Below, piece after piece: positions 11,732-22,031 of a stretch of DNA of 34,116 bases (within the stretch, counting starts at the first letter, position 1; each line of letters begins with the position of its first letter). Position numbers and translations under genes: made by a program. The stretch is from Chara braunii (Eukaryota; Streptophyta; Charophyceae; Charales; Characeae), in the NCBI GenBank assembly GCA_003427395.1, contig BFEA01000189.1, positions 2,352,666 through 2,386,781 of the forward strand, in the 5' to 3' direction. The notes under the pieces were generated by a model. That model did not search any database. It worked only from the letters and a program-made list of their open reading frames with translations, and was not told the origin of the DNA.

Positions 11732-13472
11732 AATGGAAGGCTACCATTGTCCCTGATGGAACGACATCTGGGTATGGGATTGAGGAAAAAATAAACATAT
11801 AAGGAAAGATGGAGTGTGCGATGCTTTGTTTGACTGTCTATGTTGAACAAATGTCATTAATATAATAGGTTTTACCTTTGATTTGATTGGCTACCTGACT
11901 TAAAAGACCATAAGGGAAGTCCTATAGAGGAAGTGGGCCCTACTAAGGTGGGTTCAAAAGAAAGAGACGGGTAACACCTGTAACAATGGATTCATGAAAA
12001 CCAAAGAAACATACTTAAACAAGAAAAATCCTATAGACAGGAAAAATATATGAAATAGAACGTATTTCGAGAAATAATGGTCGATTTTGTGCCGTTTCGT
12101 GTTCAAATGTCATTAAAGAACCCCGTTAAAAATAGTACATATTCGAGGTCGACAACGCAGTTGAAAAAACGAGCCCATTTTCGAAGAGAACAGGCGACCC
12201 CTAGTCATGGCTGGCGAAAAGGTCTCTAATATATGGAGATTTGCGTGGATGTCGAAGCGACCAGTCAGTAGTGTACAATGAATGCAGTTTTTTTTTGCAA
12301 ACAGAACAGTTTTTTCCGGAACTAAATCTAAGGACAAAAAAACGGCGGAAAAACTTTGTAAGCCGAACAAATGGGTACATTTACAGTCGTCGTTTTTTTG
12401 CACTCATAATACTAAGGAAATAAAAGCTTGAAAATGAAGGTAGTACATTTACTGGATCTAGAGCAAAGCAAAAAAAAAGGCAACGAGAACTGATTTCAAA
12501 TCTTCAAAAGTCGAGTGCAAACGATTGAGCAAATTCGACCGGCGCGAAAATTCAAAGAAATCCAAACATGACCTTATAGGCCTATAATGCGAATTTCCGG
12601 ACATTAAAAAAAAAATGAATTTCACCTGAATTTGAATTGACCCTTGGAATTCTCTGGAAATTCGAAAGCAATACCTTTCGAATGATAGGCCTATAATGAG
12701 TGGTGAAAAATGAACGACTTATATATGAATTTGAGTCGGTAATCTGTCAAGTGTTTACAGCCCTATATACGCATGATACAACATTGAAAAATCGGATATC
12801 GAAAACTCAGCAACTTATTGCTCTATAAGTTAAAAACTAGAAGTTGGTTCGAAAACGTGAAACAATTGCTTTGTCAATCGACAGTTAAGCTTAGGGCACA
12901 AAAAAACGTTCTAAAAATGGTCACTGTTTTCGCCTAAACGCAAGAAAACCGAAAGTTTAGAAAATTTTGATAGGTAATATGTCAAGCGTTTGAAGCCCTG
13001 AAAACGCATACGACATCGTTGAAAATCTGTTAACAAAGCTCAATAAACTTAAAGCTCTAAAACTTTAATCGAGTAGTTGAAACTCGAATTGCAAATCTTT
13101 AGTCAATTTTCATGAAAATCGAAAACTCAAAGTACGCGAAATGCAGAGAAAAAGATCGCCAAAACAAGAAAGGTTGGCCACACATGCCTGGCTAAACGGG
13201 TCATGCGAACTACGACCTACTAATGTAAAAAACTTTACAAGGGTCTAATAACCACTAACGACTGAACTCAGACAATCTGGCGAAAAACGACAAAATAAAA
13301 CCTGCTCTGATGCGGAACTAGAAATGACCTAAATAGAGATTACTCCCTGATAACCTCCTGAACAAACAGTTCCTGAAAGGTTTTCCTAGTCAACATCCTC
13401 CGTTGCCATTGAATTCAACATCTCGGATATCTTTTGTTGGGTCTGCGAAATAAGGTCTTGTTTGTCTTCAGT
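11732..13472. other. Gene-free, AT-rich interior with a diverged duplication
   Basis: No gag or pol remnant follows the tRNA-Asp primer site. The stretch is AT-rich with only short open frames. A ~238-bp unit is duplicated and diverged: TAATCTGTCAAGTGTTTACA at about 12738 corresponds to TAATATGTCAAGCGTTTGAA at about 12976, and similarity continues through the following CGCAT...GAAAATC segments. The string TAGGCCTATAATG also occurs twice (about 12578 and 12685). The right part adjoins the 3' end of the minus-strand transposase-like gene and may be its flank. Confidence 0.55.
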
Positions 13473-14060
13473 TGGAAGTTGTCGATGTCCTCGTGTGTGT
13501 GACCCACAAGAAGAAAGTTTAACTTAAATTTATTAAATACTCTCATCTTTACTAAGAAAATAAAATACGCTAACACAAATTTGTTCTTGTTCTCTTTCGA
13601 AGTGTTATCAAGTTGTGAGATACAAGACTTTTAGAAATGGTATAGGAAGTTGAGAAATCCAGCGATGAAGAACAGTTAGCATGTAATTAGAATCGGATTT
13701 GAAGTTGTCAAAAAACACAGTTGCAAAGGCGGACGATGAAAATCCTAACACCTTGGCACCGACCACGTGAACTTTTACAAAGTTCTTTTCTTTCAGTTTC
13801 GAATCCTTTGGAATCCTTGTGAAGTGTGGCAGTATGGTCTTGCTCTTATCCATACAATCGATGATCATTGCGACGTACTCTGTCGGTCCGCTGGAAGCCT
13901 TGCGGCGATGCTTACTGGAGTTTTGTCTCTCTTCTCCTTGCATTAACCGGTGCTTCTCTAGTGCCTTGCCAAACGTTTCTACGCAAAAAACAAAACAAGC
14001 GAATACTCTGTCAAGACTCGTTCGCAAAGAGAGAGCAAACCCGAATAAGGACCTGAAAAT

Positions 14061-14289
14061 CCAAGCCGATTACCACACAACGTGTTATAGGGCTATAACT
14101 CAGAATAAAATCCAAGCCGATTACCACACAACGTGTTATAGGGCTATAACTCAGAATAAAATCCAAGCCGATTACCACACAACGTGTTANATAACTCAGA
14201 ATAAAATCCAAGCCGATTACCACACAACGTGTTATAGGGCTATAACTCAGAATAAAATCCAAGCCGATTACCACACAACGTGTTAAAGG
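14061..14289 (+). repeat. 51-bp tandem repeat, five copies, with one N
   Basis: Units start at 14061, 14112, 14163, 14208 and 14259. The first, second and fourth are 51 bp and nearly identical. The third is 45 bp because a single N at 14190 stands where seven bases (TAGGGCT) are expected. The fifth is diverged at its end. As 51 is divisible by three and the unit lacks stops in some frames, open frames run through on both strands; I read these as artefacts. The array lies in a predicted intron. Confidence 0.9.
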
Positions 14290-14742
14290 GCTTTAACTAA
14301 GAATAGTCCGTCGACAAGTGTCGTACATTAACAAATTCATTCTTTCACAAAATCTTTGTTTGAATTAACTGAAAGAGTACGGGCAGGACAACGAAGATGT
14401 CACTAATAAAGTTTTAGTCTTTTAGAGATAGTCGGTTGTAAGGACGTAACAAAAAACAGTCAGTCGTCTCAAAACAGAAAATTAAAGAATTTGTTCCTTA
14501 AAAAACTTTCTAGTTTCATAAGAATTCTTTCTCGAATGCGCTAATTGAAGCATCTACTTTTGTACAAATAGACAACTTACCGGATTGTAAGGCATAACAA
14601 CCACTCTCGCTGTGCCAAACGTTGAAGAGTGAACACTTAGGTGCTTTCATGAGAAACGTCATTTACTATATATTCTGCAATTAACTGTTTACGACGAAAC
14701 ACAAATTCTTCGTAAATAAATACAAATGTTAAAAAGGCAGTA

Positions 14743-14744
<2 letters not shown>

Positions 14745-14810
<66 letters not shown>
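14745..14810. repeat. (GA)33 microsatellite
   Basis: An uninterrupted GA dinucleotide run of about 66 bp, followed by a shorter GAGAGA stretch near 14817. It gives a Ser-Leu run in one minus-strand frame, which is not real protein: it lies in the predicted intron of the transposase-like gene. Confidence 0.95.
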
Positions 14811-14813
<3 letters not shown>

Positions 14814-15518
14814 CTTAGAGAGAGAAAAAAAAAAGATACGAGAACAAGGAGAGAAAATAAGCATTAAGGTTCTGTCATCACCTCGTTCGAATGCACTGGT
14901 TGCCTGTGAACAGTCTGTCTTGAATTTCAGACATGTGGAACAAAGCGAGAACCTCTTCAATGGAGGAATGATAACTTTGTGGCAGTGAACCCTCCAAATC
15001 GTCATAAATCTGGAACGGGAAGGAAGAGTCTTCTTCGTGTAAAGCGCTTTGCAGTCTCGCTTGGAGAAATCATACACGTCTCTGCGTCGGAGAGTATCTG
15101 AAAGATGAAACTGGTCGCTATTCCACTTATTCTCAGTGTTAAATTGAAAATATTCATGCAACCCGGCCAGAATTTGTTGTGATGAAGCACATAATCCGAC
15201 TGAGCCTTTGTTTGCATGCTCGTACAATACTAGTCCGTCTCTGAAGTCTTTGCGTAGCTTTGCAACACGTGTAGTCGAGCATCCGTATAACTTTCCCCAT
15301 GCTTTTGTGCAAACCTTTATACCGTTGAATGTCGCTGTTAAAACCTCTAAATCTCCATCACCCGAGAAATACGACACAACCCTCATCTCTGCGAGGAGGA
15401 AGTTGACTTGCTCAGGTTATTTCATCGCCCAAAATTCTTCTCGCTTGTAGGAAACATTTTCTACTGTGAACTTCGTGTAACATTTGGCCTTGCAACAATC
15501 TTCCTTGAGAACTACTTT

Positions 15519-15697
15519 ATTTTTCCTAGATTTGCAGATATGTCCCTTACGAATTTCCTTACAGGTAGGTATCTCGGTTAGTCCTCAGCCAAACGAAATT
15601 ACAAATCTGACCTAAACTAGGACCCGACCGAGGCGAGGCCCACGCTTCACCCTCGGCTTACTGTACAGTCCACTGAGAATCTGCAGGTTTCATTACA
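15519..15697 (-). mobile_element. Truncated 3' LTR (first 179 bp only)
   Basis: It is homologous to 21145-21315 and starts on the minus strand with the same TGTAATGAAACCTGCAG. Similarity stops abruptly at 15519, where transposase-like coding sequence begins, instead of continuing for the ~1.1 kb of the other LTR. The rest of this LTR was not found further left in the window. Confidence 0.85.
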
Positions 15698-15716
15698 TAC
15701 TTACCCCCCCGGGGAG
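15698..15716 (-). promoter_or_regulatory. Probable polypurine tract
   Basis: Directly before the 3' LTR start the minus strand reads CCCCGGGGGGGTAAGTA. A G-rich run in this position is where plus-strand DNA synthesis normally starts. Called on position and composition only. Confidence 0.5.
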
Positions 15717-16486
15717 AGCGTACCTCCGCGCCCATACTTCACTTTCTGGTAATGATCCAATAGATGAAGGGGGTTATTGAGATAACACTCCCGTATGAAG
15801 AGGAAAACCTGAGATACTCATGGGGTAACCTATGCCCCTGATCTATGCTGTAACAGCAAGGTTAGGAGGAGGCAATCTCAAAGTGTCAGTTGGTCTCGAT
15901 TGCATCAAGAACCACGGATAACCTGGTTTTGACTATTACGCAATCATTCACTTCTGAAAAGTTGAGATCCGCGAACGACACCCTATTGCTGCAATACAGT
16001 TCCTATACTCATGACCTCCACAGTAAACTGTACAGTAAACTGTGATGCGAGTAGAAGGGAAACTTGAAATTGGTGGTTATAGTCGTCGGACCGGGTGTGT
16101 ACCCCTTAGACATAAACCGGATGCAAGTCGGTCAGTACAACTGAAGGACTTCAATAAGAGATTACGAGTAGAACAAGCAATCTCACCACGTGACATATGA
16201 CTAATTATCATCCAGGCTGGCAACAATAGATGTGCTGGTGCTCAACTTATCGAACAGATAAGGAGCCCGGGCAGGATGTTGAAGGCCTGGGACAATAACA
16301 CTCGCCACACAATGTCAGGAAAAGGGAAAGATTGATAACTAGCAGCTAACCCTGATCAGGACATTGAGTTTCGCCAGAATTTGCACCTTCAAATACTGAC
16401 AACTACAACTCCCACAAGAACGAGAGACAGTGAAGATTCAGAATGTGAATCAGCAAAGGTGGAAGGAATTGTGGTTTCCACCTCTC

Positions 16487-18666
16487 TCATGGATCAGGGA
16501 TAGGGTAGGGTGAGTTCATATTTGTTTTCACACTTGTCCCTTCAGCTGAAGGAAAGGGAGCAATCATCTGAGCCTCATGCTCCTCTAGTCCCTCATCCGG
16601 GTCAGGATCCTCATAAAAGGATGCTGCCCACGGACTCCCCAAACAAACATTGTCACATACAGTCTCAACTGAAACAACTGCAGATTTACCTACCTGAGTA
16701 GCTGAAGGTGCAACACTGGGGGGAACTGCAGTCCCAAGGGTCTGTTTCAGTTTTTTGACCGACTTGGGCCTGGCATGTAAGGGTAGTCCCTTAGGAAATG
16801 TTGATCCTCACATCTCACGCAGACCCCTCGCTCCTTCCTTCTTCTCCACTGTGTAGACCCCCGTACGAATACGGGCCGTCCGTCCGTCCGTACGTACGGG
16901 CTCATGTGGTCGTACGGGCCATACGTACGAAAAAAAAAAAAAAAAAAACAATTCAAAAAAATCTGAAAAAATAATATATTATGCAGAAAAATAAACTGAA
17001 ACACTTTTGCCTCAGGGTCATATTGAAATTCGTTACCAAATTTGAGATTAAAAAAAACGTTTTTTTTTTTTTGAACGGGGCTGTACGTACGGCCGTACGT
17101 ACGACCGTACGATAAACCCCCCGTACGTCGTACGAAGTGTTACACAACTTCTCCAGACTCCTTCCTGGATCTTGAGGTCGTGCCAGGGGAGTGTGGAGGG
17201 ATTGAGAGGGTCGGCTGGCATCCGGACGTCTTTCGGCAGGTTTGGGCGCTGGGAAGAGGAAGGTCGACGTCCCTTATCCTTCCTCTTGGCAGTGGCTGAG
17301 GCTGTGGTGGGGCAGAACTTCCTCTGCAGCTGCAGAGCTCCCAGAACAGCCTGAGTCATGGGCCCACGACTGCTGCAACATCAGGATCAACAGCAGATCC
17401 AGTCCCAACTGAAGGTGCATCAGCCTGGGAATCTGAATCTGATCCTGATGCAGATCCCACATTAGTGAAGGCTTTCCCCTTCTGCTACCTCTAGGGAAGA
17501 CACTTTTCCTCCTGTCAAAGGATGGGGCCTGGACATGGAGCTTTGCCTCCATTTCAAGGGTTGCACGGCCAAAGGACCTCCAATCCTTGTGCCCAGCGCT
17601 GTACAGTGCAACAACAAATTTCTCAGGCGCTGCCCTGCAAAAGTTGGTCAGCAGATCATTGGTAGACATGACCAACCCAGGGGTGGAGGTGAGTTGCTTA
17701 AACTCAGCAAACAAGGCCTGGAGAGTCCCAGTGTACCGTTGCTGTCCCAGGCGAGCAATTCTGCCAGCAACCTTGCGGGCTCGCTCCTTGTCTGCAAATC
17801 GGTTCTCCAGGGCCTGCAGAAATTTGTCCACCCCAGGCCCAAAAGCCCCGTCCTCCATGGACTGCTGCAGACTGCTGGAAGTGGAGGTGGCCCACTTTAA
17901 TGCGCCCTTCCAGCAGTCCCAGAACAATCGCCACCTTGGTCTGTTCTGCACAGACAAAGCCCCTCAAGTAGGCTCTGGTCCCAGCAGCCCAGTCCCCAAC
18001 ATTGATCTTGGGGTCATTGCCCCTAAACTTGTTGGGAGCAGGGATCTTGGGACCTCTGTAGTTTCCTGCAATAACAGCAACATATGTGGCCTTTGCTGAG
18101 GCCTTTTGGGAATGGGATGATGACTGGGAACAATGTACTGAACCAGGGGGAGTAGAAGGGGGTGAAGAAGGAGGAGAGGATTTGGGTCTCAGCAGAGGCA
18201 GTTGAGGGGTGATCAGCTTGGCGGCTGTCAGCTGAGCAGTCAAGGTTTGAATAGAATCAAGGATCTTGGACTGCTGAGCTGACAGTTCGTCAACCCGACG
18301 CTCCAGTCGCACAAAGCGATCATCCCAGTTCGTGAATTGTGAACTCGTGATCTTGTGTTCCAGGAGAATCATCTATGCCATAAATTTGGTGATCTGGGCA
18401 CAACGATCATCTGTGAGCGCTTTGTCTAGCTGTTGCAACAGATATTTTCTTCTGGAATGATCTGTTGCAGCCTCTAGCTCAATTGCCTCCTAATATTCCA
18501 AAGCTGCAAGCTAGGCCTGCTGCTGCCGCAACTGTTCTTCCAACTCCCTCTTCATCCGCTGAGTAGCAGTCAGAGGTGGAGGAGTTGTGGAAACTGAAGG
18601 TTGTTCACCTTCTACCTTCATCACCACTTCCACCTGTGGTTGCTGCTCAGCTCCCTGATCAGACAT
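16487..18666 (-). pseudogene. gag: gag pseudogene of the gag-only LTR element
   Basis: The start ATG (18666-18664) opens MSDQGAEQQPQVEVVMKVEG, followed by a Gln/Leu-rich coiled-coil-like segment. Three in-frame TAG codons (18513, 18492 and 18375 as first bases) each replace a plausible CAG Gln. The capsid-like part includes GPKIPAPNKFRGNDPKINVG and, after a frameshift near 17905, LQALENRFADKERARKVAGR and CRAAPEKFVVALYSAGH. A second shift near 17360-17450 leads to the nucleocapsid region, where a zinc knuckle CVRCEDQHFLRDY has its last Cys changed to Tyr. A further one-base shift leads to an acidic tail ending at TGA 16489-16487. Protein-binding and particle-forming roles are inferred from the gag family. 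It is clearly inactive. Confidence 0.8.
16849..17147. mobile_element. hAT-like MITE inserted in gag, 8-bp target duplication
   Basis: The 299-bp element is flanked by CTTCTCCA at 16841-16848 and 17148-17155. The ends are imperfect inverted repeats: CTGTGTAGAC on the left, TTGTGTAACAC on the right when read inward. Both subterminal regions are packed with CGTACG/GTACGTAC strings in inverted arrangement, and the centre has long A and T runs. Removing the element with one copy of the 8 bp restores the gag frame across the junction (GVWRRRKERGVCVRC). An 8-bp duplication is typical of hAT transposons; there is no coding capacity. Confidence 0.85.
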
Positions 18667-20201
18667 TTTTCTTTTTTTCAAAATAATAACAAAATAAAAC
18701 AGACAACAACCAGAGATGCAGCGATACTTAAATTCCTTCAGACACCCTGGAATCGCTGCAATATCTCAACACTGGAATAGGTGGGTGTATAGGCAATCAG
18801 CGGTTTAAGTTGGAAAGGTGTCCCTGGGGTCAGGTGTCAGACAGACTGTAAGTCTAGCAAAATCAGTCACACGATTTCCTTTTACTGACCCTGGACCACA
18901 CTGGAATTAGTAGGGTCACCCCACTACTCTTCCAGAGACCCACTAGATTTCCAATACCCAGTAGAACACAAGAGTATTCAGTGGGAATGATAGAACATGG
19001 TTAGTACAGACAAGAGAGATCAACCACAACAAGCGATTCAGAAAGGTACCCTGTATCCTGACTCAGACTCTAATTTAGACCCTGATGACTATGGCAGCCA
19101 TACCTTAGGGTAGGGTATGGCGAAGTATAGCATTCACTGTATCCAGTGAAATACTGTAAATCCAACCGTGCGATTCTGCAGTATTGCCTACTTTTCAATT
19201 GCGATTCATTGGGGACTGGCAGAACTGAATTCTGACGGACAAAATTGAAGTTATAACAGACCCTAGATAGCACAGGCTAAAATAGACCTAGCGCAAAACT
19301 GCAATTCACTGTATCACTACCTTTCCAGTACAGAATTCACAGCTTGAGCATCCCCGAATAATCGCAATGCAGTATAGCAGTCACAGAACAATTTTGGATC
19401 AGAAAGAGTCAGCAGAGGGTGAGAAATGAGTAGAGGGAGGTAGGGGAGAGATGGCTATGGCTGTCATGCAGTCTGCGATTTTCACATCCAGTCACTGACA
19501 GATAGATAGACCATTATAATTAACTAAACTAATACCATCTGGATCGCAATACAGGTAGGTGCATGGAACGGACTCACTTCCAGAGAATCTTGCAGGAGAT
19601 GATGAAGATCTGGCTATGGCTGATGATACCCTTATATCGCCAATTTCCTCCAGATATTCCTCCTACCACTTCCACGCACAGAACACCTTCAAATTCGTTG
19701 ATCCTCCTCAAGATCCTGTAGCGCTGCACCCCTTCACCTAGATACCCTGTATCTGGTCCTGTGGCGCCCTGTATGCCAACTTCGAAATATCTCGCCACAG
19801 TGCTTGGTAGTTGCAGGTGCTAAAAATAGCCCCAGATGGGGTTATCTCTTCAGGAGATTGATTCAGACTACCAATCTCCCTCAGCGCAACCCAGGGATGA
19901 TGCCGCTCAGGGTTCCCTGATGTCCTCAAGGGTAATTCGCCACTCTGGGGTAATTCGCAGTACTACCCTCAGGGTTGGCTATGACGAATTAGCCCTGTAC
20001 TCGCCACTTCTAGACAAGCGCCCTGACAGGCTCAGTGCGCTTGCTTAGTACTACCACTGAACACCTGAATCCACCGCTGAAAGTCTTCTTCCCTGCTGAC
20101 TCAGTACTGGGGAAGATGAATCGCCGTGAAACTCTCGCCAGTATGTTGCCAGATGAAGAAGATGCCTCAATGTGCTCAACCCTCAGTGTTCCAAATCCAA
20201 T
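18667..20201 (-). other. Leader of the gag-only element
   Basis: About 1.5 kb between the primer site and the gag start, with no coding similarity. Recurrent short strings (CACTGTATC, ATCGCAATRC) and a hairpin at 19133-19150 (TTCACTG/CAGTGAA, 4-nt loop) are visible. In retroelements this region usually holds the packaging signal; nothing here proves that. Confidence 0.5.
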
Positions 20202-20216
20202 CCCGCTCCGATACCA
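20202..20216 (-). promoter_or_regulatory. Primer-binding site of initiator-Met type
   Basis: On the minus strand TGGTATCGGAGC follows the LTR end (...CATAACA) after two bases. The usual plant initiator-tRNA-Met site is TGGTATCAGAGC, so there is one mismatch. The spacing and the LTR end together make the call firm and fix the element's orientation. Confidence 0.85.
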
Positions 20217-20218
20217 AC

Positions 20219-21315
20219 TGTTATGAACTTGGTTGTCTGACAAATTTTATCGCCACTCACACACAGACAATCTCACACATGCCCATACATGCATACGAGA
20301 AGGGGAGAGAGGAGATATAGTCCAAACTGTACACAGTGAAAATAAGCAGCGGAAGACAATCATGCACAAATGGGGAGAAGACAGACCGTGTTTCTCACTC
20401 TCTAACACAACTCCCAACAACCAATCACAAGAAATAACCTATGAAGATCACAATTGGAATTCACACCGATGATGAACCACTGAAACAATTATCGTAACAG
20501 AGTTTGTTCCAGTATCTCGCCACTCTCAGACTTCACAACTCACTCTCTATCCTACACCCAGTTAGTAGCGCCACATCAGAACAGCCTCCCAGAGGCCAGC
20601 GCCAACCACCCTGATGAAGAACAGGTCCTGCGATGAAGTCTTCAGTGCCGGTGGACAACTCTGACGGAGGAACAGGCAGCTATGGCTGCCACCACCCACG
20701 AACAACCAGTGCAGAGCCTCGATGTAGCCCGGCCAGACGCAGATACCCCCAGGGGTAGATGCGCTGAGGATGCCCCAGCTATGGCAGATTCAGACTAGGC
20801 CGGCTATGGCTGCTGTCAACGGCGAGTCTCAGGATGCCGCCTGTAGACCATCACCGCCACCAACTTGCTTGGCTTCTCCAACGCTGCTTCGCGAGAAATG
20901 CACTGCCAAAAGTCCTGAACCGATGGGCCTAACCTATCTATCGACTACACTAGACCTAGACCGGACTGACTGACCGACCGGTACCGTTTCTGCTTCGGCC
21001 TTTCAGCCTCTTCCGGACCCGGCTATGGGCTATAGGACCGTCTATCAGCATAGGCCACTTAGGGCCTGTCTGTCCTAGGGGTAGCCCGGGCCTGCTATAC
21101 GCAGTTAGGGTAGCTGTAGGAATTCGAGTTAGTACTGGGCCGATATTTTTCCCAGATTTGCAGATATGTCCCTCATGAATTTCCTTACAGGTAGGTCTCT
21201 CGGTTAGCCCTCAGCCAAACGAAATTACGAATCTGACCTAAACTAGGACCCAACCGAGGCGAGGCCCACGTCGGCCTACTGTACAGTCCACTGAGAATCT
21301 GCAGGTTTCATTACA
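20219..21315 (-). mobile_element. 5' LTR of the gag-only element (1097 bp)
   Basis: On the minus strand it starts TGTAATGAAACC at 21315 and ends CATAACA at 20219, giving the usual TG...CA limits. The right end matches the end of the truncated 3' LTR exactly (TTTCATTACA). The left end is fixed by the primer site. The bases right of it (GTATA, 21316-21320) would be the target duplication, but the partner is lost with the other LTR. Confidence 0.85.
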
Positions 21316-21320
21316 GTATA

Positions 21321-22020
21321 CTGCGCCCTCCCCACAGCTTGCCATCTCTCTCTATCTCTCACACACCTTTCTTGAAATAGATGTTTTTCTGAGTGTGAGG
21401 ATGGCTACATATGCTCTGGGATTCAGCTCCTGAAAGTGAGTTCAAGAGCTGTCAGAGAAGCGGGCTCCAGAGCACTCTCAGTGCCCTCCTGCATATTGCC
21501 ATCTTCGAGAGACCTTGGGCTGACCTCCGAGTTCAGTCTGTGTGGACTGCAAAGAAGAGTTTTATGCCAGACTGCACTTGTCAGGAAGCCGCTTTTGTCA
21601 ATTTGGGAATTCAAGAGGGACGGGTTAGAGAGCCTAGTGTGGAGAAGGGCACTCTTGAACGGGATCCGACGAGTTTCAAGACTTGAGAGCTTCTCCGATT
21701 CGGGAGTGGTGTGGGGAGGCCCCAATTCTCTAGAATTTCGACCAGGGAGAGTTACTTTCCGCGAAGCAGATCGGTTTGAAGAGGGGTGGGATGAAGCCAA
21801 TAGTCGTAGGGAAAGTCTTTCTCCTACCCCAACCCCATGCTTCCCTCGCATTCTCAACGACACAAACCCAACGCTGTCGCGCTCATCGAACTCTCTTTCT
21901 TCTTTTTTTCCCTTCTGAGTCAGGAGCAGAGGTTGGCATTTGAATGAAAACCATGTCTCTCTCATCAAGATTCAGCCGTAGATCCACTTTCTCCTTCGGC
22001 GCCTTTGCATAACCCACTTT
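21321..22020. other. No recognisable gene between the LTR element and the fusion-gene flank
   Basis: Two overlapping open frames run in opposite directions (about 21423-21968 on the minus strand and 21436-21918 on the plus strand). Neither shows a domain, motif or codon pattern that I can defend, so no gene is called. Confidence 0.4.
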
Positions 22021-22031
22021 CCGCTTCTCCC

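Larger units (their letters stand above)
13979..14881 (-). other. Predicted intron of the transposase-like gene
   Basis: On the minus strand a donor GAG|GTGATG (GT at 14881-14880) and an acceptor TTTTTTGCGTAG (AG at 13980-13979), with a T-rich tract before it, bound a 903-bp interval. Joining exon 1 (one leftover base, G) to exon 2 (AA) gives a Glu codon. It also keeps one frame across the two conserved protein blocks (...SAFER / ETFGKALEKHRL...). The GA microsatellite and the 51-bp satellite both lie inside it, so neither breaks the coding frame. Confidence 0.6.
13473..15518 (-). pseudogene. Broken DDE-type transposase-like gene (DUF7869-like family), two exons
   Basis: Exon 1 (about 15518-14882) encodes a Cys-rich start (KEDCCKAKCYTKF), then FWAMK, a TAA stop about 14 codons before the next Met (15386-15384), EQVNFLLAEM, a helix-turn-helix-like block (VCTKAWGKLYGCSTTRVAKL), YEHANKGSVG and IWRVHCHKVIIPPLKRFSLC. 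Exon 2 (13978 onward) encodes KHRLMQGEERQ, YVAMIIDCMDKSKTILPHF and KVHVVGAKVLG. After a one-base frameshift near 13614 come QLDNTSKENKNKFVLAYF and GHTHEDID (13481-13504). From memory this order matches a widespread uncharacterised RNase-H-fold family. D in IIDCMD, D in QLDN and D/E in HEDID would be the acidic triad, an inference. The 5' end is lost where it meets an LTR fragment. The stop, the frameshift and the truncation make it a pseudogene. Confidence 0.7.
15519..21315 (-). mobile_element. Non-autonomous gag-only LTR retrotransposon (TR-GAG-like), minus strand
   Basis: Reading the minus strand the order is: 5' LTR (21315-20219), two bases, initiator-Met-type primer site, a ~1.5-kb leader, gag (18666-16487), a ~0.8-kb tail without pol, a purine-rich tract, then the first 179 bp of the 3' LTR (15697-15519). 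The two LTR starts align for about 170 bp with roughly eight substitutions and one 8-9-bp indel, about 5% divergence. No protease, RT, RNase H or integrase remnant was found. This fits published TR-GAG elements that rely on enzymes from other elements; an internal deletion of an autonomous Ty3-type parent is the alternative. A 299-bp MITE is nested in gag. Confidence 0.8.

Noticed and set aside
13819-14286. Open frames on both strands with a 17-residue repeat (plus strand CYRAITQNKIQADYHTT)
   Set aside because: They are produced by the 51-bp satellite, whose length is a multiple of three. The array lies in a predicted intron and contains an N.
14637-14881. Ser-Leu run as a C-terminal tail of the transposase-like protein
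   Set aside because: It is the GA microsatellite read through past a good splice donor; the conserved protein continues at 13978 instead.
16860-17140. CGTACG-rich stretch as a CRISPR-like or operator array
   Set aside because: The strings are irregular, inverted about an A/T-rich centre and bounded by an 8-bp target duplication, so a MITE explains them.
21423-21968. 181-codon minus-strand and 160-codon plus-strand frames
   Set aside because: They overlap each other in opposite directions with no recognisable domain, splice site or family; probably chance.
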